From positions 1 through 14,452 of the forward strand of contig UQQO01000050.1 of the NCBI GenBank assembly GCA_900543175.1: a DNA stretch of 14,452 bases, given 5' to 3'. The DNA comes from an uncultured Fusobacterium sp. Lineage in GTDB: Bacteria; Fusobacteriota; Fusobacteriia; Fusobacteriales; Fusobacteriaceae. Each line of letters opens with the position of its first letter. The stretch's first letter is position 1. The notes beneath the pieces were generated by a model. That model was not told the DNA's origin, made no database searches, and saw nothing but the letters and a program-made list of their open reading frames with translations. Made by a program: the position numbers and the translations under genes. Positions 7,661 through 14,452 of this stretch are shown here, piece by piece.

Positions 7661-8320
7661 TTAAAATCCATTTTCTAATAAAAATTCCATTGTTATTTTA
7701 CTCTCTTTTTTCTCTTCAGGAGCAGAAAAATTAAGCAATCTTTCAACATATTTTCCAATCAGATCAGTTTCTACATTTATAAAGTCACCAATATTTTTCT
7801 TTCCTAAAGTTACCATCTCTTGAGTATGTGGAATAAGAGATACACTAAATGTCTTATCTGTCATTCTCATTACAGTAAGACTAGCTCCATCAAGAGTTAC
7901 TCTTCCCTTTTCAACAACATATTTCATATATTTTCTATCTACTTCTATCTCATAAATTTTTGCTATTCCCTCTTGAGTGATAGAAACTATAGTTCCTTCA
8001 CAATCTACATCTCCAGTTACAAGATGCCCACCTAGTGGAGTTGATAGGGTAATTGATTTTTCAAGATTAACTCTGTCTCCTATATTTAATCTTTTTAAAT
8101 TTGTTCTTTTAACTGTTTCATACATACAGTCAGCTGTAAAAAAATCTTCTCCTAGCTCTGTTGCTGTTAAACAAGTGCCATTAGTTGCTATACTATCACC
8201 AATTTTACTTTTTTCCAATACTTTTTTACATTTTATCTTTATTTTAAGAGATTTCTCTCCATTTTCAATAGCTAGAACTTCTCCCATTTCCTCTACAAGT
8301 CCTGTAAAAATAGAAATCAC
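7661..8320 (-). CDS. ribE: Riboflavin synthase alpha subunit
   Basis: Dismutates two molecules of 6,7-dimethyl-8-ribityllumazine to riboflavin and the pyrimidine precursor; cytosolic homotrimer. Two lumazine-binding repeats are visible, about 4-100 (FTGLVEEMG, then NGTCLTA at 47-53) and about 101-200 (VTGDVDCEG, then VTLDGASLTV at 141-150). The 219 residues fit the family. The start is uncertain: the family begins Met-Phe-Thr-Gly, but the Met position here is ATT (8311-8309) and no ATG is in frame before Met12, which is inside the conserved N-terminus. The extended frame opens with GTG at 8320, only one base from AGGAG (8326-8322). I keep GTG, with ATT 8311 the serious alternative (10-base spacing). 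It follows ribD closely. Some nomenclature calls this gene ribC. Confidence 0.95.
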   Translation of the reverse strand: MISIFTGLVEEMGEVLAIENGEKSLKIKIKCKKVLEKSKIGDSIATNGTCLTATELGEDFFTADCMYETVKRTNLKRLNIGDRVNLEKSITLSTPLGGHLVTGDVDCEGTIVSITQEGIAKIYEIEVDRKYMKYVVEKGRVTLDGASLTVMRMTDKTFSVSLIPHTQEMVTLGKKNIGDFINVETDLIGKYVERLLNFSAPEEKKESKITMEFLLENGF

Positions 8321-8328
8321 TCTCCTTT

Positions 8329-9405
8329 CTATCTATAGAATTCTACAGATACATTATTTCCATATGTATTTATCTTTACATTTTTTAATTGGAAACCATC
8401 ATCTATATTTTCAAAATTAAATCCTTTAATAAAAGGAATTGCTTTCTCATCACCTAAAATTTTTGGAGCTATAAATATCTCTCCACCATCAATTGCATCC
8501 TCTTCAAAGGCTTTAGAAATAAGATAACTTCCACCTTCTAAAAGAATTGCATCTATTCCCTCTGCTCCTATTCTTTCTAATATCTCTTTTATTTTAAACT
8601 CTTTACCTTCTAAAAACAATATTTTAACATCTTTTTCTATTAATTTCTCTATTTTTTCACTATTCTCATTTAATTTTGAAGTTACTAAGATACTTTTTTT
8701 ATCTTGAAAATTTACAAATTTTGAAGTTAATGGTATTTTTAACTCTGGATCTATCACTATTCTATATGGATCTCTTCCATCTTCAACTCTAGCTGTTAAG
8801 CTAGGGTCATCTGCTAACACAGTGTTTATTCCCACCATTATCCCCATATATCTATTTCTTAATTTTTGAACTTTCTCTCTTGCAATCTCATTTGTTATCC
8901 ATTTAGAACTTCCTGCTCTACTTGCAATTTTACCATCAAGAGTAATTCCACACTTTAAAAAAAGGTATGCTGTTTTTTTAGAAATATATTTCATAAAGAC
9001 TCTATTTAATTCCATCGCCTCTTTTTCTAAAATTCCAGTAACTACTTCTATTCCAGCATCTTGCATCATCTTTATTCCTCTACCTGCAACTAAAGGATTG
9101 GGATCTAAAGATGCTATAAAGCATCTTTTTATCCCCATCTCTATAATTTTTTTCGCACATGGAGGTGTTTTCCCATAATGAGAACAAGGCTCTAAAGTTA
9201 CATATATATCTGCTCCCTTAGCCTCTTCTCCTGCTGCTTCTAAAGCAAATACTTCAGCATGAGGTCCACCATATTTCTTGTGGTATCCCTCTCCTATAAT
9301 CTCTCCATTTTTCACAACAACAGCTCCTACAAGAGGGTTTGGATTAACCTTTCCCTCTCCTTTTAAAGCTAGTTCTAAAGCTCTCTCCATGTACTTTACA
9401 TCCAT
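8329..9405 (-). CDS. ribD: Bifunctional pyrimidine deaminase / reductase
   Basis: Carries out the second and third steps after GTP opening: deamination of the pyrimidine ring, then NADPH-dependent reduction of the ribosyl side chain. The deaminase domain (about 1-145) holds the zinc site His49, Glu51, Cys74 and Cys83 in HAEVFAL and LEPCSHYGKTPPC, at the same positions as in B. subtilis RibG. The reductase domain (about 147-358) shows CGITLDGKIA, WITNE, GINTVLADDPSLT and LEGGS. Length, 358 residues, is normal. ATG 9405 lies two bases after the ribH stop, and a GGGG site about nine bases upstream sits within the ribH end, so the two are translationally linked. The product feeds the condensation done by ribH. 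Confidence 0.97.
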   Translation of the reverse strand: MDVKYMERALELALKGEGKVNPNPLVGAVVVKNGEIIGEGYHKKYGGPHAEVFALEAAGEEAKGADIYVTLEPCSHYGKTPPCAKKIIEMGIKRCFIASLDPNPLVAGRGIKMMQDAGIEVVTGILEKEAMELNRVFMKYISKKTAYLFLKCGITLDGKIASRAGSSKWITNEIAREKVQKLRNRYMGIMVGINTVLADDPSLTARVEDGRDPYRIVIDPELKIPLTSKFVNFQDKKSILVTSKLNENSEKIEKLIEKDVKILFLEGKEFKIKEILERIGAEGIDAILLEGGSYLISKAFEEDAIDGGEIFIAPKILGDEKAIPFIKGFNFENIDDGFQLKNVKINTYGNNVSVEFYR

Positions 9406-9407
9406 GA

Positions 9408-9869
9408 TTACATCCCCTTTAGTAGATTTACCATTTCTATTGCTGTAACTCCTGCATCAAATCCTTTATTTCCAGCTTTTGTTCCAGCTCTTTGAATTGC
9501 TTCTTCAATAGTATTTGTAGTTAAAACTCCAAATATAACTGGTATCTCACTTTCAAGGCTTACAGAAGCAACTCCTTTAGAAACTTCTGCACAAACATAA
9601 TCAAAATGTGGTGTTGATCCTTTAATTACTGCTCCTAGAGTAATTACTGCATCATATTTTCCTGACTTTGCCATTTTCTTTGCTATTAAAGGAATTTCAA
9701 AAGCTCCAGGTACCCAAGCTAATTCAATATCTTCTCTTGCTACTTCATGTCTAACAAGTGCATCTTCTGCTCCACCAATTAGTTTTGATGTGATAAACTC
9801 ATTAAATCTAGCTGCAATAATTCCAATTCTTAACCCTCTACCTGAATAATTTCCTTCTAATACTTTCAT
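9408..9869 (-). CDS. ribH: 6,7-dimethyl-8-ribityllumazine synthase (beta subunit)
   Basis: Joins the dihydroxybutanone phosphate made by RibBA to the aminopyrimidine from RibD, giving the lumazine substrate of riboflavin synthase. It usually assembles as a 60-subunit icosahedral shell or a pentamer. The 153 residues match the family. Active-site motifs are intact: ARFNEFI with Phe22, PGAFEIP (54-60), [14 protein letters not shown] with His88, and the phosphate-binding Arg127 in [16 protein letters not shown] 9869 has a strong GAGGAGG site five bases upstream. It is the first gene after the FMN riboswitch and so is directly controlled by it; in B. subtilis ribH is last in the operon. Confidence 0.97.
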   Translation of the reverse strand: MKVLEGNYSGRGLRIGIIAARFNEFITSKLIGGAEDALVRHEVAREDIELAWVPGAFEIPLIAKKMAKSGKYDAVITLGAVIKGSTPHFDYVCAEVSKGVASVSLESEIPVIFGVLTTNTIEEAIQRAGTKAGNKGFDAGVTAIEMVNLLKGM

Positions 9870-9890
9870 TTTTCCTCCTCTGTTTCAGGA

Positions 9891-9920
9891 CAAATAAAAA
9901 GCCCAGATACACTCCAGGCT
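9891..9920 (-). terminator. FMN-riboswitch expression-platform terminator
   Basis: On the minus strand AGCCTGGA and TCTGGGCT (9920-9913 and 9907-9900) form an 8-bp stem with two G-U pairs and a GTGTA loop, followed by TTTTTATTTG. It sits between the FMN aptamer and ribH, about 20 bases before the ribosome site, which is where a premature terminator used by an FMN OFF-switch belongs. The aptamer ACTCCA (9999-9994) can pair with TGGAGT of this stem, a candidate antiterminator. Confidence 0.8.
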
Positions 9921-9961
9921 GTAAAAGCATAAAAAAGACAATCAAAAAAAGATAATCTTTT

Positions 9962-10080
9962 CTCTTCTTCCATCCAGACTTTACTGTCGGTTTTGGAGTT
10001 TCACCAAATCAAGATCTTTCGATCTTCGCGGACTTTACCGCCGGTCGGGAATTGTTAATACTCACCCTGCCCTGAAGATA
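9962..10080 (-). promoter_or_regulatory. FMN riboswitch (RFN element)
   Basis: Read on the minus strand this matches the RFN consensus throughout: ATCTTCAGGGCAGGGTG at the 5' side, AATTCCCGACCGGCGGTAAA, then GTCCGCGA, a variable GATCGAAAGATC hairpin, GGTGAAACTCC, ACCGACAGTAAAGTCTGG and the closing GGATGGAAGAAGA. P1 pairs the CTTC near 10075 with GAAG near 9968. RFN elements bind flavin mononucleotide and normally turn off riboflavin synthesis or transport genes. The terminator at 9891-9920 implies control at the level of transcription. It heads the complete ribH-ribD-ribE-ribBA operon. Confidence 0.97.
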
Positions 10081-10106
10081 ATTATTTTATTATTATTGAT
10101 ACTTTG

Positions 10107-10135
10107 ATGATAGCACAACTTTGTACAAATTGCAA
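10107..10135 (-). promoter_or_regulatory. Promoter of the riboflavin operon
   Basis: On the minus strand, TTGCAA (10135-10130) and TATCAT (10112-10107) are 17 bases apart, with TG-n before the -10. Transcription would begin about 20 bases before the FMN aptamer, as expected. The spacer contains a perfect 10-bp palindrome, TTTGTACAAA (10120-10129). The promoter lies in the 3' flank of the EamA gene. Confidence 0.6.
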
Positions 10136-10149
10136 ATATTTTATTCACT

Positions 10150-11031
10150 CTATTTTCTTTTGCTACTTTGACTCAAGAATATTCCAAGCCCGACTAAAAT
10201 TATTACTATACCTGTTCCTTGTTGTAAACTTATCTTTTCTGAAAGAATAAAGTAGCTCAATATACAAGTTCCAACTGCTTCTCCAAGTATACTCATAGAG
10301 ATTATTGAGGCACTTAACCATTTTAAAAGCCAAGTAAATATAAATTGCCCTAAAATTGTAGCCATAAATGCTAATCCTAAAAATGCCCCCCAAGTTTTCA
10401 TTGGATAATCTATGAAATTTTCATTTCTCGTAAGTGAGTAAATAGCTAAAAACAGAGATCCACTTCCAAAACTTATAACTGAATATGGAATAGCTGATAG
10501 AGTTGTTCTAATATGTTGACCTACCATAAAATATCCAGCTATTATAGCAGCAGCTACAAGAGCCATTATATCTCCTAACAATGCCTCATTACTTATTTGT
10601 AGATCTCCCCAACCTATTACAACTGAACCTAGAATAGCTATAACACATCCCATTAATGCCAATTTAGAATACTTCTCTTTAAAGATAAAATATCCCCCTA
10701 TTAGAGCAAATAATGGTTGTAAACAAACTATAACTGTTGAACTAGCAACTGATGTATAATTCAAAGATTCAAACCACAATACATAATGAACTGATAGTAA
10801 AAATCCTGAAAGTACTCCCATTCCCCATTGCTTTGCATTTAGCTTTCCTATCTCTCTTCTATTTTCCTCTTTTAAAATTAAAAATGGAATAAGAGCTAAA
10901 GTTGTAATCAGCAATCTATAAAATGCTGTTATCCCTGCTGGTGCTGCTGCAATCTTTACAAAAATTGCTGATGTTGACAGAAAAAATACTGCAAAGAACA
11001 GTATTACATATGCCATTGATTTTGATCTCAT
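10150..11031 (-). CDS. EamA-domain transporter of the DMT superfamily
   Basis: A 293-residue hydrophobic inner-membrane protein with about ten predicted membrane segments, arranged as two EamA repeats (about 8-140 and 150-285) and ending in a basic tail (SSKRK). N-terminal signatures are the FFLSTSAIFVKIA and ITAFYRLL segments typical of DMT exporters and permeases. Family members export or import amino acids, drugs and metabolites, so the substrate cannot be assigned. Some DMT proteins (RibN) import riboflavin and this gene adjoins the rib operon, but it lies upstream of the riboswitch with its own promoter and so need not respond to FMN. The ribosome site is weak; ATG at 11016 is an alternative start, five codons later. 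No terminator is visible before the rib promoter. Confidence 0.88.
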   Translation of the reverse strand: MRSKSMAYVILFFAVFFLSTSAIFVKIAAAPAGITAFYRLLITTLALIPFLILKEENRREIGKLNAKQWGMGVLSGFLLSVHYVLWFESLNYTSVASSTVIVCLQPLFALIGGYFIFKEKYSKLALMGCVIAILGSVVIGWGDLQISNEALLGDIMALVAAAIIAGYFMVGQHIRTTLSAIPYSVISFGSGSLFLAIYSLTRNENFIDYPMKTWGAFLGLAFMATILGQFIFTWLLKWLSASIISMSILGEAVGTCILSYFILSEKISLQQGTGIVIILVGLGIFLSQSSKRK

Positions 11032-11068
11032 CTTTCTATAAATTCCTTTCCCTTAAATTTTTCTTCTC

Positions 11069-11097
11069 ATTTTACTATTTTTATCATATAAAGTCAA
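11069..11097 (-). promoter_or_regulatory. Promoter for the EamA transporter
   Basis: On the minus strand, TTGACT (11097-11092) and TAAAAT (11074-11069) are separated by 17 bases, a near-consensus pair. It lies in the 157-bp divergent spacer between the transporter and the plus-strand antiporter gene. Confidence 0.6.
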
Positions 11098-11118
11098 AGG
11101 TTTCTATCTTTTCTTTTA

Positions 11119-11147
11119 TTGCTTTTTTCTGTATTTTCTGTTAAACT
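11119..11147 (+). promoter_or_regulatory. Possible weak promoter for the NhaC-family gene
   Basis: On the plus strand TTGCTT (11119-11124) is 17 bases before TAAACT (11142-11147), with TG-n ahead of the -10. Both boxes match only partly. The gene must have a promoter in this divergent spacer, but this placement is uncertain. Confidence 0.25.
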
Positions 11148-11188
11148 TTCTACTGTATGTAAAATTTTAAATATTCTAGGAGGTTTTA

Positions 11189-12511
11189 GTGAACAACAGA
11201 TTAAAGTCTAGTTTTATTGGATTAATTCCATTACTTATATTTGTGATACTATATTTAGGAGTTGGAACTTTTTTACAATTTAAAGGGATTAGTATGGCAT
11301 TCTATCAATTTCCATCTCCTGTTGCTATATTTGTAGGAATAATAGCTGCTTTTCTTCTGTTTAAAGGAAAAATTTCAGAAAAATTCCATACTTTTTTATC
11401 TGGTTGTGGACATCAAGATATAATCACTATGTGTATTATCTATCTTTTAGCTGGAGCATTTGCCAATGTAACTGAAAAAATGGGTGGAGTTAGCTCAACA
11501 GTTAACCTTGGACTTACATATATTCCCCCACACTTTTTAGCTGCTGGACTTTTTATTATTGCAGCTTTTATATCAACAGCTACTGGTACATCAGTGGGAG
11601 CTATCGTTTCAATCACTCCTATTGCTATTGGTTTAGCTGAAAAAAGTGGAGTTCCATTACCATTAATATTAGCTTCTGTTATGGGTGGAGCAATGTTTGG
11701 AGACAATCTATCTGTTATCTCTGATACAACTATTGCTGCTACAAAAACTCAAGGGGTAGAGATGAGAGATAAATTTAGAGTCAACCTTTATATAGCTGCT
11801 CCTGCTGCTATTATAACTGTTATTCTACTACTTGTATTTGGTAAACCTGTTAATATACCTCAAATTGAAACTCTTCCTTTTGAGATTATAAAAGTTTTAC
11901 CATATATAACTGTGCTTGTTTTAGCAATCTCTGGATTAAATGTATTTGTAGTTTTAACTACTGGAATTTTATTCTCTGGTATAATTGGAATGAGTTACGG
12001 AGCATTTGACTTTTTAACTTTTACTCAAGAAATTTATAAAGGGTTTACAAATATGAATGAGATCTTTTTATTATCAATGTTGACTGGTGGACTTGCAACT
12101 ATGTGTGCAAATGCTGGTGGAATACAATGGCTTATAGATCAAATTCAAAGAATAATAGTAGGGAAAAAAAGTGCAAAGGTTGGGATTGGACTTTTAGTAG
12201 CCTTTACTGATATGGCTGTTGCAAACAATACTGTTGCTATTATTATCAATGGTTCAATAGCTAAAAAGATATCTGAAAAATATGGTGTAGATCCTAAAGA
12301 GAGTGCTGCTATCTTAGATATCTTCTCTTGTATCTTCCAAGGACTTATCCCTTATGGAGCACAGATGCTTATTATGATAGGATTTACAAAGGGAAGTGCC
12401 TCTCCTATTGATGTTATGCCACTATTATGGTATCAAATGTTACTATTTATCTTTACAATAATTTTTATTATTTTCTCTATTAATGAGAAATTAAGTTTAA
12501 AATCTAAATAA
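11189..12511 (+). CDS. Na+/H+ antiporter NhaC family protein
   Basis: A 440-residue polytopic inner-membrane protein of the NhaC antiporter family, with about 11-12 hydrophobic segments. The family signature is GDNLSVISDTTIAATKTQGV (171-190); a partly related stretch, AFTDMAVANNTVAIIINGSIA, appears in the second half. Members exchange Na+ for protons, and some couple this to organic acids (malate-lactate) or amino acids, so the physiological substrate is open. It starts at GTG 11189, backed by a perfect AGGAGG (11178-11183) five bases upstream. It is the only plus-strand gene in the window and is monocistronic, ending at a strong terminator. Its length is a little under some NhaC proteins (about 450-480). 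Confidence 0.88.
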   Translation: MNNRLKSSFIGLIPLLIFVILYLGVGTFLQFKGISMAFYQFPSPVAIFVGIIAAFLLFKGKISEKFHTFLSGCGHQDIITMCIIYLLAGAFANVTEKMGGVSSTVNLGLTYIPPHFLAAGLFIIAAFISTATGTSVGAIVSITPIAIGLAEKSGVPLPLILASVMGGAMFGDNLSVISDTTIAATKTQGVEMRDKFRVNLYIAAPAAIITVILLLVFGKPVNIPQIETLPFEIIKVLPYITVLVLAISGLNVFVVLTTGILFSGIIGMSYGAFDFLTFTQEIYKGFTNMNEIFLLSMLTGGLATMCANAGGIQWLIDQIQRIIVGKKSAKVGIGLLVAFTDMAVANNTVAIIINGSIAKKISEKYGVDPKESAAILDIFSCIFQGLIPYGAQMLIMIGFTKGSASPIDVMPLLWYQMLLFIFTIIFIIFSINEKLSLKSK

Positions 12512-12514
12512 TGC

Positions 12515-12554
12515 AAAAAAGCCTAATATTCTTTATCGAATACTAGGCTTTTAT
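12515..12554. terminator. Bidirectional terminator between convergent genes
   Basis: GCCTAATATTC (12521-12531) pairs with GAATACTAGGC (12538-12548) except for one A-C mismatch, with a TTTATC loop. Plus-strand transcripts meet TTTTATTTATT after the stem; minus-strand transcripts meet TTTTTT (AAAAAA at 12515-12520 on the plus strand). It sits between the converging NhaC-family gene and mrp stops and should serve both. Confidence 0.88.
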
Positions 12555-12557
12555 TTA

Positions 12558-13379
12558 TTATAATTTATCTACTTCACCAATTATAACATCAGCAATTGGT
12601 GCAAAAAGTTTTTCAGTTCCTTGCTCTTCTCCCTTAGTTAGATTAGCAATTCCTCTAGTCATTGGAAGTTCTCCTAATAAAACAAGTCCCATTTCAGCTA
12701 GGAAATCATTTACTCCATTTTCATCATTGAAACTTATTTTTGTATTACATTCTGGACATAGAATATAACTCATATTTTCAACTACTCCAACAACTGGAAT
12801 ATTTAATTTTTTAGACATATTTACAGCTTTAGCAACAATCATTGATACCATATCTTGAGGAACTGATACCATTACAACACCATTTATTGGTGTAGATTGC
12901 ATAACAGTAAGAGCTACATCTCCTGTTCCTGGTGGCATATCTATTAGAAGATAATCAAGTTCTCCCCATAATACTTCTTCCCAGAATTGTTTAACTGCTC
13001 CTCCAACAACTGGACCTCTCCATACTACTGGTTCATTTTCATCATCTATTAAAAGGTTTAAAGATATTACTTTGATCCCCTCTTTAGAAACTACTGGAAT
13101 TATATTTTCTCCATCTCCTGTAGCTTTTTGATCTTTCATTCCCATAAGTCTAGGAATACTTGGTCCTGTAATATCAGCATCCATTATCCCTACTTTGTAT
13201 CCTCTTCTATTAAGTTCTTTTGCTAGTAAAGTAGTAACTGTTGATTTTCCAACTCCTCCTTTACCACTCATTATCCCAATAACTTTTTTTATATGATTTA
13301 ATGGGTTATTAACTATACCACAACTTGCTTTATCTTTTGTACAAGTGCTTCCTGATGGACAACTTTTACAATCTGCCAT
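12558..13379 (-). CDS. mrp: Mrp/NBP35-type P-loop ATPase, Fe-S cluster carrier
   Basis: A cytosolic ATPase of the Mrp/ApbC/NBP35 family, which binds and passes on Fe-S clusters. The deviant Walker A is GKGGVGKST (39-47) with Lys40 and Lys45. Walker B-like YLLIDMPPGTGD (143-154) follows, and the CPEC pair (Cys208, Cys211) that bridges the cluster at the dimer interface is present after VENMSYI. The first 21 residues carry four Cys (4, 7, 13, 20), resembling the N-terminal cluster of NBP35 proteins but not the E. coli Mrp type. The 273 residues fit this shorter group. AGGAGG lies about seven bases before ATG 13379. Monocistronic, with its own promoter. Confidence 0.93.
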   Translation of the reverse strand: MADCKSCPSGSTCTKDKASCGIVNNPLNHIKKVIGIMSGKGGVGKSTVTTLLAKELNRRGYKVGIMDADITGPSIPRLMGMKDQKATGDGENIIPVVSKEGIKVISLNLLIDDENEPVVWRGPVVGGAVKQFWEEVLWGELDYLLIDMPPGTGDVALTVMQSTPINGVVMVSVPQDMVSMIVAKAVNMSKKLNIPVVGVVENMSYILCPECNTKISFNDENGVNDFLAEMGLVLLGELPMTRGIANLTKGEEQGTEKLFAPIADVIIGEVDKL

Positions 13380-13411
13380 TTCTTGCCTCCTTAAATTTTT
13401 TTATCATTATT

Positions 13412-13440
13412 ATAATACTCCTACTTATAAACTTTGTCAA
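13412..13440 (-). promoter_or_regulatory. Promoter for mrp
   Basis: A perfect TTGACA (minus strand 13440-13435) is 17 bases from TATTAT (13417-13412); a TATAAT overlaps three bases farther downstream. It is the best promoter in the window and gives a leader of about 25-30 bases. It lies between mrp and the end of the DUF1524 gene. Confidence 0.75.
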
Positions 13441-13473
13441 ACTTTACTTTTCTATTTATTTATACTAAAGTTT

Positions 13474-14452
13474 TTACTGTATTTTAAAACTAACTTCTAT
13501 ATTTTCAATATCATACTTTTCTATTATTAATTTAGAATAGTTTAAAATAACATTAGCACTTAAATTAGTTTCTATAAATATATTGTTTCTTATTTTTTCT
13601 GCTCTTCTCATTTTATTATCTGTATTATCTATTATTCTTCTTTCTTTACCTTTGAAATCTTTATGCTCAGTAAATTTAAAAAACTTTTCTTCATCTAAAT
13701 TACAAATTTCATTACATAATTTAACAAAAAATTCTTTCCATGATTTTATAGAAAAATTTTTTCCCATTATGGAAAGATAAACTGGTTTTGTACCTGTTAC
13801 ATCAATTTCATCAAAAAGATCATACTCTTCTTTTCTTAAAGTTATATTATTTAAAAATTCTTCTGATACTTTTGGAACATCCCAAACTTTACAAGCTAAC
13901 TCAGCTAATTTTTTTCCTCTTTCTAATATGCTTTTTTCATCCCAAATCTCATATTTGGCTAACTCTCTATTTAAAGCTATGTTAGAATTTTTATAATACT
14001 CTTTTTTTTCTAAAAAATCTTTATTTGAAATTTCAGAATTATAACCAGACAAAGTTAAATTTCCAAGAAGATGTAAGTTCTTTTCATGTATCTCATTTGC
14101 TTTGCTTCCTAATTCTATTTTCCATTTTGTATTTAAAATTTGTGGCATAATATGTTCTATTGTTAAAGTAGTTGTATCCACATTTTCTTTTGTTCCGTAA
14201 GTTAATAATTTTCTCAAGATAAATTTACCTTGCTTAAACGAATACATCTCTCTTGATATTAATTGTTCTTTAAATTGAGCATCTCTAGGCATTAATCTTG
14301 TTAAGGTCTTATTTAAAAGTATAGATAAAACTTTTTCTGAAAATTTACTTTTAAGTGCTCCATAATTTTCTAACTCTTTAGCTAATGTAGAAAAAACTTT
14401 ATTTAAACCATTAGTCTGAATATTACAGACAGCTCTTCTAACAATATAAGTT
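13474..14452 (-). CDS. DUF262/DUF1524 (GmrSD-like) protein, C-terminal part only
   Basis: The frame is open from the stop at 13474 to the window's right edge, so the gene is 5'-truncated by the window; about 325 codons are visible. The ATG at 14292 is internal: codons before it read YIVRRAVCNIQTNGLNKVF, a stretch typical of the region leading to DUF1524. DUF1524 itself is an HNH-type nuclease module, seen as TIEHIMPQ (His near 14153), then LLGNLTLSGYN about 30 residues later. Full-length relatives carry an N-terminal DUF262 (ParB-like ATP/GTP-using) domain, as in GmrSD type IV restriction, and cut modified phage DNA. The region after DUF1524 is an additional domain with SWKEFFVKLCNEI and a basic KGKERRI stretch; I do not assign it. 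Its target is unknown. Confidence 0.85.
   Translation of the reverse strand, partial: TYIVRRAVCNIQTNGLNKVFSTLAKELENYGALKSKFSEKVLSILLNKTLTRLMPRDAQFKEQLISREMYSFKQGKFILRKLLTYGTKENVDTTTLTIEHIMPQILNTKWKIELGSKANEIHEKNLHLLGNLTLSGYNSEISNKDFLEKKEYYKNSNIALNRELAKYEIWDEKSILERGKKLAELACKVWDVPKVSEEFLNNITLRKEEYDLFDEIDVTGTKPVYLSIMGKNFSIKSWKEFFVKLCNEICNLDEEKFFKFTEHKDFKGKERRIIDNTDNKMRRAEKIRNNIFIETNLSANVILNYSKLIIEKYDIENIEVSFKIQ

Noticed and set aside
7977..8420. Open frame of 147 codons on the plus strand across ribE and ribD
   Set aside because: Antisense to two clearly assigned enzymes; low-complexity Ser/Phe/Ile-rich translation and no ribosome site support it being a shadow.
9944..9965. AAAAGA / TCTTTT hairpin with following T run just after the aptamer
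   Set aside because: Stem is six bases, five of them A-U, with a three-base loop; too weak to be a terminator when a better one lies at 9891-9920.
10163..10393. Second minus-strand frame within the EamA gene
   Set aside because: Shifted-frame shadow of the transporter; the transporter frame is intact end to end, so there is no frameshift.
13441..13473. Possible terminator after the DUF1524 gene
   Set aside because: Only a six-base ACTTTA/TAAAGT pair with a long loop; not convincing.
14290..14292. ATG at 14292 as the true start of the last gene
   Set aside because: The same frame stays open to the window end and its upstream codons encode conserved-looking family sequence, so this Met is internal.
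1..14452. CRISPR array, tRNA or rRNA genes, insertion sequence with transposase
   Set aside because: No regularly spaced repeats, no cloverleaf or rRNA-like sequence and no transposase frame were seen on either strand.

Overview
This AT-rich window (visibly far below 40% GC) carries ordinary low-GC anaerobe housekeeping genes. Base composition, codon choice, Lys/Glu-rich proteins and strong AGGAG ribosome sites suggest a Fusobacterium or close relative. That assignment is inference from style and gene content; the species cannot be told from the sequence alone.

Layout, left to right. (1) Positions 57-2462, minus strand: tpiA then gpmI, a two-gene glycolytic unit with its own extended -10 promoter and an intrinsic terminator. 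(2) 2489-6028, minus strand: a six-gene housekeeping operon read from a good promoter at about 6000-6028, in the order rluD, rnhB, yraN, a small zinc-ribbon protein, comF and an unrecognised acidic protein. Genes are tightly packed and three of them overlap. (3) 6029-6451: the only long gene-free stretch. It holds a 160-bp element with perfect 13-bp inverted ends that can fold into one long hairpin (probably a MITE or REP-like dispersed repeat) and the terminator of the next operon. (4) 6371-10135, minus strand: a complete riboflavin operon in the order ribH-ribD-ribE-ribBA, behind a textbook FMN riboswitch with a transcription terminator just before ribH. (5) 10150-11097, minus strand: an EamA/DMT-family transporter with its own promoter, running into the rib promoter region. 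(6) 11189-12554, plus strand: an NhaC-family antiporter, the only plus-strand gene, ending at a bidirectional terminator shared with (7) 12558-13440, minus strand: an Mrp/NBP35-type P-loop ATPase with its own promoter. (8) 13474 to the window end, minus strand: the C-terminal part of a DUF262/DUF1524 (GmrSD-like) protein whose start lies outside the window and which may mark the edge of a defence region.

Functionally, riboflavin synthesis is complete from GTP and ribulose 5-phosphate, apart from the dephosphorylation step, which usually comes from a generic phosphatase. It is likely shut off by FMN through the riboswitch. The most interesting observations are a beta-clamp-like QIGLF motif on an unusual N-terminal tail of RNase HII, the 160-bp foldable repeat, the apparent lack of any usable ATG for ribE, and the truncated DUF1524 gene at the right edge. 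I saw no clearly novel multi-gene system.
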